From Bacteroidales bacterium (lineage in GTDB: Bacteria; Bacteroidota; Bacteroidia; Bacteroidales; WCHB1-69): a stretch of DNA of 11,660 bases. A program made the position numbers and the translations under genes. The stretch covers positions 1 to 11,660 of the forward strand of contig JAFXPL010000012.1 of NCBI GenBank assembly GCA_017527945.1. The letters are read 5' to 3'. Under the pieces are notes generated by a model. That model saw nothing but the letters and a program-made list of their open reading frames with translations, had not been told where the DNA came from and ran no database searches. Shown here piece after piece: positions 6,105 through 11,660 of the stretch (the first letter of the stretch is position 1; every line of letters starts with the position of its first letter).

Positions 6105-6351
6105 AATTTGTCCATTTGATATTTCCGACGGCAAAAATCTGATTCTTCCACACATGGCAATATCCCCATAAATGGCTATTTTCGGGTGACAAATTCATTG
6201 TAAATAACAATTCCAAACTTCACCAGTGTCTCTTCCAAAAAAACAATAAATGTGAGAACCTTACCGCATTTTACAATTCAACGGGGTGTTTTTTTTGATT
6301 ATTAGATATACCACCTGCGTGAATTGCCGAGCTAAAGAAATGTAGAGTACT
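6105..6351. other. Intergenic region between regulator and methyltransferase operon
   Basis: These 247 bases separate the AraC stop from the first methyltransferase start on the minus strand. No gene is seen. One-mismatch versions of the -7 box occur on the minus strand (TGAATTTG at 6197-6190, GAAGTTTG near 6221-6214) but neither has a correctly spaced -33 partner. A 5-bp inverted repeat, ATTGT/ACAAT (6197-6211), overlaps the first and could be an operator. The length suggests that the methyltransferases have their own promoter rather than only reading through from the regulator gene. Confidence 0.4.
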
Positions 6352-7239
6352 TTAATCTCCCTTTGTTCTGAATGCTCTCGGACTCACGCCGACCGCGCGG
6401 CGGAAGAAGGTGCCGAAATGGCTCTGGTTCTGGAAGCCCAGTCGGTCAGAAATCTCCTGGACAGAAAGCGTGGAGGTCCGCAACAGCGACTTGGCTTTTC
6501 GAATCAGGATTTCGTTGATGCAGTCGCCAGCGGTGCTGCCCGTCACCTGTTTCACCACATTGGCCACATACGTGGGCGTCAGGTGCAGTTCGTCGGCATA
6601 CCATTTGATGTCGTGATGCTCGTGGCAGCATTGATCCACCAAAGACAGAAATCGTCCCGTCAATTCCTCAGCACGGGAAAGCGGTTTCTGCGAAGAAAGA
6701 CCGTCGGTGAAAAATCCGTAAAGAAAAGACACAAGTGATCGGATAAGGTGCAGGATAGTCGTTTGCCGATTCGGGGTTTCCTTCCGCATCAGTTCCTCTA
6801 CGAGGTCGAGATAGAGCATTAACGTCTGCATATTGGGTGCGTCAATCTGTGAGGCGGGGCGTATGTATGCGTAATGCAATTTGTCGTATGGCAATGAAAG
6901 CATCAGTTTCTCCGCAATGACAGGCGAGAAGGACAGTAGCCTAACCTTCAGGTCCGGGGTGCTGTTGTTATATCGCAAAACGTGGTCATTAAAAATATAC
7001 ACAGCAGCCGGTGCTTTTAATTCAATGTCAAGCAGGTTGATCTTTGCACAGAGTGTTCCCTGTGTGATGAAAAGGATGGCATAATGGCTGGTGCGAAAGT
7101 ACTCTGGCAGGTTTTCATCACCATAACCATCTATTTCCGCCACCTGAATCTCGCTGTTACGCCACGCGGTACGCTTTACGATTTTTTCCGAATCGTACAA
7201 AACCGGCAGATCGCCGTTTCTCTTCGTTTCAATCTTCAT
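6352..7239 (-). CDS. AraC-family transcriptional regulator
   Basis: A 295-residue DNA-binding regulator. The C-terminal 85 residues form the AraC/XylS double helix-turn-helix: first HTH about 211-233 (IKWYADELHLTPTYVANVVK) and second about 259-280 (SVQEISDRLGFQNQSHFGTFFRR), ending in the typical GVSPRAFR. The N-terminal about 170 residues look like a cupin-type sensor (YAILFITQGTLCAKINL, then AAVYIFNDHVLRY), which usually binds a small ligand. The ATG at 7239 is used; upstream residues in the open frame are not typical, and a promoter box lies at 7329-7322. The gene is upstream of and in the same direction as two methyltransferase genes, and divergent from the glycosyltransferase operon. Both are plausible targets, and self-regulation through the shared intergenic region is likely but unproven. 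Confidence 0.93.
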   Translation of the reverse strand: MKIETKRNGDLPVLYDSEKIVKRTAWRNSEIQVAEIDGYGDENLPEYFRTSHYAILFITQGTLCAKINLLDIELKAPAAVYIFNDHVLRYNNSTPDLKVRLLSFSPVIAEKLMLSLPYDKLHYAYIRPASQIDAPNMQTLMLYLDLVEELMRKETPNRQTTILHLIRSLVSFLYGFFTDGLSSQKPLSRAEELTGRFLSLVDQCCHEHHDIKWYADELHLTPTYVANVVKQVTGSTAGDCINEILIRKAKSLLRTSTLSVQEISDRLGFQNQSHFGTFFRRAVGVSPRAFRTKGD

Positions 7240-7321
7240 AATATCTGTGTTTTTACATTTCAGAACAATCAATATTAAAATTTAGAATATTTAAATCAAT
7301 GCAAAATTTACTAAAATTCGA

Positions 7322-7329
7322 CAAAAATA
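7322..7329 (-). promoter_or_regulatory. Bacteroidetes -7 box (TATTTTTG) for the AraC gene
   Basis: Read on the minus strand, TATTTTTG matches TAnnTTTG exactly, about 82 bases before the regulator's ATG. No TTTG is present at the -33 position, so this promoter may need an activator or be weak. A one-mismatch box (AAATTTTG) lies somewhat closer to the gene. Confidence 0.5.
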
Positions 7330-7371
7330 CAATTTTTTTAAATTGGAATACATAAAATAGAACACATTTTG

Positions 7372-7392
7372 TTGTCATGAGGACATTGTCAT
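7372..7392. promoter_or_regulatory. Direct repeat TTGTCAT x2, candidate operator
   Basis: TTGTCAT occurs at 7372-7378 and 7386-7392, a 14-base period. An inverted TGTC/GACA pair (7374-7377, 7381-7384) lies inside the repeat. The second copy contains the -33 TTG of the glycosyltransferase promoter. Tandem direct half-sites beside the -33 region are the usual layout for AraC-type regulators, and the regulator gene is the divergent neighbour. The link is inference. Confidence 0.4.
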
Positions 7393-7415
7393 AACGCACA
7401 ACAGGTTTATTTTTG
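7385..7415 (+). promoter_or_regulatory. Bacteroidetes promoter of the glycosyltransferase operon
   Basis: ATTG (7385-7388), 19 bases, then TATTTTTG (7408-7415) matches the TTTG-N19-21-TAnnTTTG promoter with a single change in the -33 box. It is the best promoter in the window. Transcription would begin around 7420-7425, which rules out the TTG at 7413 as the start codon and supports the ATG at 7443. Confidence 0.75.
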
Positions 7416-7442
7416 CGAAAAGTTTTGCTTATTCCATTCGTT

Positions 7443-8609
7443 ATGAGAATTCTCTTTGTAATAGATACTTACGACACCAACAACAACGGAACCAGTATCT
7501 CGGCGCAGCGTTTTGCCGCCGAATTGCGCCGACGCGGGCACGAGGTGAAAATTCTCACTTCCAGCGAGCCTGGCGAAGACCGTTTTGCCTTGCCCACGTA
7601 CAAGATGCCCATATTCCAGCCGTTGATGGACAAACATAACTTCAACTTCGCCTCTAGTGAAAAAAAGACCATTCGGGAAGCCGTTGAATGGGCTGATATC
7701 ATTCATTGCTTCCTCCCATTCGCTATCGAGGTGGAAGCCAAACGCTATGCCGACAAGATCGGGAAGCCCTCAACCGCCGCTTTTCACATCCAACCGCAAA
7801 ATCTTTGGTCGTCGGTAGGGTTAGGCAAGGTGGATTGGATTCAGAACGGCACCTATCGGAGCTTCCGTACCTTTCTTTACAATAAGTTCCGCCACATCCA
7901 CGCCCCATCACAATTCATGGCCGATGAGATCAAGCAACGGGGATACACCGCCAAAATCCACATCATTTCCAACGGTATCCAGGATGCTTTCCTTGAGACT
8001 GGACATCTCGTTCATCAACAGGGCAGACCAGCCAAGTCGCCTGAATTCGAGGGCAAAATACCAATCATCATGATTGGCCGTCTTTCGCAGGAAAAAAGGC
8101 AGGACGTGATCATCAATTCTGTGAAATATTCGAAATATGCCGACAAAATACAGCTGATTTTTGCTGGAAAAGGTCCCGAGTACGATCATTATGTGGAGCT
8201 CGGAAAACAGTTGAAAAACCCGCCTCAATTTGTCTATCTCGAGCAACAGAAACTAATCAACATGCTATTGCAGTGCGACTTATACGTTCATGCCAGCGAC
8301 ATGGAGAGCGAGGCTATTTCCTGTATCGAAGCCTTTGCCACAGGTCTGGTGCCGGTCATCGCCAATTCGGAGGTCAGCGCCACTCCACAGTTCGCCCTTG
8401 ACGGCCGGAGCCTGTTCAAGGCTGGCAGCTCCAAGGATCTCGCCCGCGCTGTTGACTACTGGCTTGATCATCCGAATGAGCGGAAATATATGGGAGAACT
8501 TTACCGTGTGGCAGCAAAGAAATATAGCCTGGCCAACTCAGTACGAATGTTCGAGGAGATGTTGAATGAAGAAATTGAGGACAATGCGAAACTATCCGCT
8601 CATGCTTAA
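7443..8609 (+). CDS. GT4-family glycosyltransferase
   Basis: A 388-residue GT-B fold retaining glycosyltransferase, first gene of a three-gene operon. The N-terminal domain starts MRILFVIDTYDTNNNGTSIS, with the glycine-containing loop that follows the first strand in GT4 enzymes; FHIQPQN (114-120) is a probable acceptor-side motif. The C-terminal domain has IIMIGRLSQEKRQD (208-221), IFAGKGPE, and the donor-binding E-X7-E pair Glu288/Glu296 in MESEAISCIEAF. The layout is that of enzymes that glucosylate diacylglycerol or other membrane acceptors, but many polysaccharide transferases look similar, so the acceptor is open. It works at the inner face of the cytoplasmic membrane. The ATG at 7443 is chosen because upstream in-frame codons lie inside the promoter. 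Its 3' end overlaps the esterase gene. Confidence 0.92.
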   Translation: MRILFVIDTYDTNNNGTSISAQRFAAELRRRGHEVKILTSSEPGEDRFALPTYKMPIFQPLMDKHNFNFASSEKKTIREAVEWADIIHCFLPFAIEVEAKRYADKIGKPSTAAFHIQPQNLWSSVGLGKVDWIQNGTYRSFRTFLYNKFRHIHAPSQFMADEIKQRGYTAKIHIISNGIQDAFLETGHLVHQQGRPAKSPEFEGKIPIIMIGRLSQEKRQDVIINSVKYSKYADKIQLIFAGKGPEYDHYVELGKQLKNPPQFVYLEQQKLINMLLQCDLYVHASDMESEAISCIEAFATGLVPVIANSEVSATPQFALDGRSLFKAGSSKDLARAVDYWLDHPNERKYMGELYRVAAKKYSLANSVRMFEEMLNEEIEDNAKLSAHA

Positions 8610-9732
8610 AACGGCTTTGCTCATCTTAGCACTTCTGCTTTCTATTTCGGTTCATTCTCAAACGGAAGAAGCTGCGTCCCCTGTCATCCATACTGATGGA
8701 TCTGTCACTTTTTCCTATAAAGACCCTACTGCAAAACGAGTCAAGTTATTCTGCGACTGCGATTTGCGAAATAACGACTATAACACTGAGAGGGAAAATA
8801 TGCAGTCCGTCCGTATGAAGCCAGACAGCAACGGCGTATTCACCTTTACCACAAAACCACTCACTCCGGAAGTTTACACCTATCAGTTCAAGACACATGG
8901 ACGACGATTTGTCGATCCAGACAATGCGGACTCTATTCGTGTATTGAAGACCAGACGAAGCGTGTTTGTGATACCCGGTTCTACCTTGTCTGATTTATGC
9001 ATTAAAGATTCTTTGCATGGCAGAATTGAATTTTTCGAAATATGGGACACGGCCTGTGGAAAGACAAGGCGCATACTTTTGTACCTTCCCCCCGGTTATG
9101 ACCAAAACGAGCAACCTTATCCAGTGCTTTACTTGTTGCATGGCATCAATGGGTACGAAAAAGCCTGGCAAGACAAAGGGCGTGCCGTACAGCAAGTGGA
9201 CAAACTGATACGACAAGAAAAGATTGTACCTATGGTTGTGGTAATGCCTGATGTGAATCCGCGAAAACTTATCGGGCAAAAAGAGACGATAGGTATGATG
9301 CGCAACCTGCTTCATTATCCTTCCTGGCTGCATCGCGATTTCGAACGGGTGTTCCCACAAATGGACAGTCTGCTGTCTATCCACTATCGCATATCCTCCG
9401 ACAGGAAATCGCGGGCAGTCGCCGGATTATCCGCCGGAGCTATGCAGGCCTGCAATCTCGCCAATGTTCAGGAAAATCGTTTCCAATATGTGGGTCTATT
9501 CTCTCCCGTAGTGCACCGTAAACAACTGCCAACAAATCAGGGCACCTCGTACTGGATTGGATCCGGGAAAGTGGACATCTTTCATTCACAAAGCTGTCGA
9601 TTCGTCAAAAAAACAAAAAACAAGCGGATTTCCTGCGTCTTTTATAACACAAGCGGAGGACATACTTGGCGAAATTGGAGACTCTATCTCTCAGAATATC
9701 TTCAATTCATTTTTAAAAGCACAGACAAATGA
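8566..9732 (+). CDS. Secreted esterase with N-terminal E-set domain (esterase D / XynZ-like)
   Basis: A 388-residue exported alpha/beta-hydrolase. A signal peptide (hydrophobic 14-29, ending VHSQ at 32) sends it to the periplasm or surface. Residues about 38-125 form an E-set/CBM48-like beta-sandwich (SPVIHTDGSVTFSYKDP, VDPDNADS). The catalytic PF00756-type domain has YLLHGINGYEKAW (189-201), the nucleophile elbow GLSAG with Ser289, probable Asp337 (GSGKVDIF) and His366 in GGHTWRNW, the exact pattern of feruloyl/acetyl-type carbohydrate esterases such as the XynZ esterase domain. The substrate is probably an ester on a glycan, but is not proven. Starts at 8566, 8584 and 8602 are all possible; all keep the signal peptide, and all overlap the glycosyltransferase gene, so translation is coupled. 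The stop overlaps the next start by 4 bases. Confidence 0.9.
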   Translation: MKKLRTMRNYPLMLKTALLILALLLSISVHSQTEEAASPVIHTDGSVTFSYKDPTAKRVKLFCDCDLRNNDYNTERENMQSVRMKPDSNGVFTFTTKPLTPEVYTYQFKTHGRRFVDPDNADSIRVLKTRRSVFVIPGSTLSDLCIKDSLHGRIEFFEIWDTACGKTRRILLYLPPGYDQNEQPYPVLYLLHGINGYEKAWQDKGRAVQQVDKLIRQEKIVPMVVVMPDVNPRKLIGQKETIGMMRNLLHYPSWLHRDFERVFPQMDSLLSIHYRISSDRKSRAVAGLSAGAMQACNLANVQENRFQYVGLFSPVVHRKQLPTNQGTSYWIGSGKVDIFHSQSCRFVKKTKNKRISCVFYNTSGGHTWRNWRLYLSEYLQFIFKSTDK

Positions 9733-10682
9733 AAAGATTTTTCTTTCTGTTTTTGGCAAGCATCCTGAGTCTATCCCTTTATTCCCAAGAGCGGATTGAA
9801 TATCTTCCATACGGCAAAATGGACACCTGGACGGTACGTTACATCAAGGAGTCTATTCTGTTGGGGGGCAAAACCCGTGAGCTGTATGTCATCGCCAAGA
9901 CCGACACCATATGGCAGAACAAGCCCTACCCCTACGGCAGAAATGGTTCCCCGTGGAGCACAAGCAATGCCTACGCCAAAGTATGCGGGGTGGAAAAAGC
10001 CGCCGTGTCAGTTACTCCTGAGCGACGGGGCGATGGCTACTGCTGCCGTCTGGAGACCACATTGCAGACCGTCAAAGCCATTGGCATCGACCTCAAAGCA
10101 TTGGCCACCGGCAGCATCTATGCAGGCCGTCTGCTAGACCCCGTGACCTTGGAAGGAATCAAAGTGCCGATGAAAGCCATTGACATGGGCATTCCCTTCT
10201 CGAAACGGCCAGTGGCTCTGATGCTTGACTACAAAGCTGTTATACAGCATGGTAAGGCAATGGTGCGGGCCACAGGATCCACCAAAGTGACCACTGTTCA
10301 CGGACAGGATGCGGGCGAAATCATACTATTTCTGCAGCACCGATGGGAAGATGCTGATGGCAACATCTACGCCTATCGCGTGGGAACAGCATCAGAACGC
10401 ATCACTGAAAGCATCCCCAACTGGAAAAACAACTATCGCTTGACCATACGCTACGGGGACATCACCCATACCGCAAACTACAAGTCATGGGAGAAATTGT
10501 CGAAAAACCGTTTTATGGCTCGCAATTCCAAAGGAAAGATGGTTCCTGTGCAAGAAATTGGTTATAAAGCGGATGCAACGCCCACCCACATGATTCTGCA
10601 AATCTCCGCCGGCTGTCATGAAGCATTCACTGGCTGTCCGGGCAATGTGGTGTGGGTTGATAACATAAGGTTGGTGTACTGA
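9729..10682 (+). CDS. Secreted PCMD-domain protein
   Basis: A 317-residue exported protein with a clear signal peptide (MKRFFFLFLASILSLSLYSQ, residues 1-20) and no lipobox Cys. The mature part fits the PCMD domain (putative carbohydrate metabolism, PF13201) of Bacteroidetes: PYPYGRNGSPWSTSNAYA (67-84), then a beta-rich region with GSIYAGRLLDP, GIPFSKRPVALMLDYKA (154-170, the typical strand pair), RWEDADGN and a C-terminal VVWVDNIRLVY. Such proteins are often encoded beside glycan-use or surface-glycan genes and are thought to bind carbohydrate; this is known only from context. Here the ATG overlaps the esterase stop (ATGA), so it is co-translated and is the last gene of the operon. No terminator hairpin with a T-run follows, but an inverted repeat lies 14 bases downstream. 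Confidence 0.85.
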   Translation: MKRFFFLFLASILSLSLYSQERIEYLPYGKMDTWTVRYIKESILLGGKTRELYVIAKTDTIWQNKPYPYGRNGSPWSTSNAYAKVCGVEKAAVSVTPERRGDGYCCRLETTLQTVKAIGIDLKALATGSIYAGRLLDPVTLEGIKVPMKAIDMGIPFSKRPVALMLDYKAVIQHGKAMVRATGSTKVTTVHGQDAGEIILFLQHRWEDADGNIYAYRVGTASERITESIPNWKNNYRLTIRYGDITHTANYKSWEKLSKNRFMARNSKGKMVPVQEIGYKADATPTHMILQISAGCHEAFTGCPGNVVWVDNIRLVY

Positions 10683-10695
10683 TAATGCCCAAGGG

Positions 10696-10736
10696 ATGAC
10701 TGAGTGCCATCAAATTCTCGCAGTGTAATCAGTCAT
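10696..10736 (+). repeat. 8-bp inverted repeat behind the PCMD gene
   Basis: ATGACTGA (10696-10703) and TCAGTCAT (10729-10736) are perfect inverted copies separated by 25 bases. There is no T-run after the second arm, so it is not a normal terminator, though it could still form an mRNA 3' hairpin. It also lies 25 bases before a -7 box, where it could serve as an operator. Confidence 0.5.
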
Positions 10737-10760
10737 AGCTGCATTTCTCCGAAATTTATG

Positions 10761-10768
10761 TATCTTTG
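10761..10768 (+). promoter_or_regulatory. Bacteroidetes -7 box (TATCTTTG) before an adaptor remnant
   Basis: TATCTTTG matches TAnnTTTG exactly. No clear TTTG lies 19-21 bases upstream. It is followed by about 35 bases without a good start codon and then a fragment of an efflux adaptor gene, as if the gene's 5' part had been deleted while its promoter stayed. Confidence 0.5.
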
Positions 10769-10805
10769 CTGTCCGAGAAACCGCTGTCGATGCCCTGCAG
10801 TATTT

Positions 10806-11012
10806 ACGGCATCCATTCCGGCAAAAGCTGACGGCATCGTGTCCATCAACGGCGAACTGACTGAAGGAAAGTCGGTTAAGGCCGGACAAACCTTGTTCAG
10901 CATCGAAAGTGGCGGATTGGCCGAGGGCAACCTCGACGTGCGCTACCAGGAGGCCGAGAACAACTACCTGTTAGCCAAAGCGGAATACGAGCGCAAACAA
11001 TCTTTGGCGGCC
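10806..11012 (+). pseudogene. Fragment of an RND-efflux periplasmic adaptor (membrane fusion protein)
   Basis: About 69 codons read as the barrel-sandwich (lipoyl-like) half-motif and the start of the helical hairpin of a CusB/AcrA-type adaptor: TASIPAKADGIVSINGEL, GKSVKAGQTLFSI, then the coiled-coil start DVRYQEAENNYLLAKAEYER. Full proteins of this kind are 350-420 residues and are encoded with an RND pump and outer-membrane channel. Here the signal peptide and first strands are missing, and after about residue KQSLAA the frame runs into unrelated sequence (NTALLNNFEIVATIVMAV) and stops at 11090. No pump gene follows. It is therefore a relic with both ends lost. The identification rests on the motif pattern, not on a database hit. 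Confidence 0.8.
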
Positions 11013-11123
11013 AACACCGCGTTGCTCAACAACTTCGAGATCGTGGCCACGATCGTTATGGCGGTGGGGTGCTGGTTGGCGGGGAGGTGAGGGAAGGATC
11101 TCATGTTGCCCATTGTCTTTCTA

Positions 11124-11660
11124 TCAGACGTGCGCTGCGGGGTCGGGCATGCCCATGTAGGCGTACTCGTAGATCATGTCGCCTTTGGCTTCGCGGGTCT
11201 CGCCGCCGGCGGGGGTGAAGCGGACGCCGCCTTTGGCGTAGTAGCGGCAGTACTGCATGCGCATCCCGATGGCGTCGTAGCGGCGCTTCAGCTCTTCGGC
11301 GGCCATCTCGTACATGTCCCAGAACTCCAGCTGGTCCTCCCATTCGACGTCGAACTCGGCATGCGAGCCGTCGGCATTTGTGAAGACGTAGTGGCTCTCC
11401 TTGGGGAACTCGCGGCCCTGGTGCACCTCGGGTTCCAGACGGGTCTTGAGTTCGAAGTGACCGTCGGTCATGAAGACCACCTTGCCGGTCTTGTTGTCCA
11501 TCAGTCCGAACATGGGCAGCTGCTTGTAGCCGTACTGGCGGGCGGCGACGAAGTCGTAGATGTAGATGGTGTAGAGGTCGGTGTACATGCGTCCCGACAG
11601 CCTGTGGTGGTAGAGGGCGATGTGCATGGTGTTCATCCACTGGTGGTCATGGTAGCCGAG
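11124..11660 (-). CDS. CrtC/AttH-like lipocalin-fold protein, C-terminal part (5' end outside window)
   Basis: The frame is open to the window edge, so the 178 residues seen are the C-terminal part of a larger protein. They begin LGYHDHQWMNTMHIALYHHRL. The GYHDHxW motif is the signature of the hydroxyneurosporene synthase (CrtC, carotenoid hydratase) and AttH group, and the following TIYIYDFVAARQYGYKQLP and TGKVVFMTDGHFEL strands fit a lipocalin-like barrel. In Bacteroidales such proteins have no known link to carotenoids, so the function is open; a hydrophobic-ligand hydratase or carrier is an inference. An overlapping minus-strand frame of similar length gives a His/Arg-rich shadow and is not the gene. 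The codons are GC-rich like those of the SDR gene. It converges with the adaptor remnant, and no terminator is seen in the gap between them. Confidence 0.75.
   Translation of the reverse strand, partial: LGYHDHQWMNTMHIALYHHRLSGRMYTDLYTIYIYDFVAARQYGYKQLPMFGLMDNKTGKVVFMTDGHFELKTRLEPEVHQGREFPKESHYVFTNADGSHAEFDVEWEDQLEFWDMYEMAAEELKRRYDAIGMRMQYCRYYAKGGVRFTPAGGETREAKGDMIYEYAYMGMPDPAAHV

Noticed and set aside
7413..7442. Upstream TTG start for the glycosyltransferase (adds ten residues)
   Set aside because: The codon overlaps the -7 box, so it would lie upstream of or at the transcription start; MRILFVID at 7443 is the natural beginning.
11101..11640. Alternative minus-strand frame at the right edge (179 codons)
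   Set aside because: The product is dominated by Arg, His and Pro, a shadow of the GYHDHxW-containing frame.
1..11660. CRISPR array, tRNA, rRNA or prophage genes
   Set aside because: No regularly spaced repeats, no tRNA cloverleaf and no phage structural or integrase gene were seen.

Overview
The window most likely comes from a Bacteroidales genome (Bacteroides/Prevotella/Porphyromonas-like); the species cannot be read from it. Evidence: four good matches to the Bacteroidetes -7 promoter element TAnnTTTG in front of genes or gene remnants (2846, 4379, 7408, 10761) and one on the minus strand (7329-7322), absence of Shine-Dalgarno sequences before most starts, and families typical of that phylum (DUF4143 ATPase, PCMD-domain secreted protein, IS4-family transposase with a DUF4372-like N-terminus). 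Base composition is patchy: the SDR gene and the right-hand lipocalin-like gene are clearly GC-rich, while the IS and several intergenic stretches are AT-rich. This looks like an accessory, rearranged chromosomal region.

Layout. 3-503: C-terminal end of an AAA/DUF4143 ATPase. 526-1251: SDR oxidoreductase. 1252-1493: non-coding stretch. 1494-2835: a complete IS4-family element (1503-2826, 1324 bp) with 18-bp terminal inverted repeats and a 9-bp target duplication. It sits directly in front of the -7 box of a small exported protein gene (2875-3276). 3400-4289: two overlapping paralogous genes for two-helix membrane proteins, closed by a clear terminator (4317-4349). 4379-4671: a promoter-like box followed by what look like decayed gene pieces. 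4672-7239 (minus strand): an AraC-type regulator followed by two different class I SAM methyltransferases, one of them membrane-anchored. 7443-10682 (plus strand): an overlapping three-gene operon, GT4 glycosyltransferase, secreted esterase and secreted PCMD protein, with its own well-formed promoter and divergent from the regulator. 10696-11012: inverted repeat, promoter box and a fragment of an RND-efflux periplasmic adaptor. 11124-11660 (minus strand): C-terminal part of a CrtC/AttH-like lipocalin-fold protein, cut by the window edge.

The genes appear to work as two local units. One is the AraC regulator with its methyltransferases, plausibly a small-molecule or lipid methylation module. 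The other is the glycosyltransferase-esterase-PCMD operon, plausibly making and trimming or binding a cell-envelope glycan or glycolipid. The shared intergenic region at 7240-7442 carries promoters in both directions and a direct repeat that could be the regulator's operator. I see no phage, CRISPR, tRNA or rRNA. The most unusual items are the tandem two-helix paralogs, the GT-esterase-PCMD operon, the IS insertion inside a promoter, and two places where an intact promoter-like box is followed by a truncated gene.
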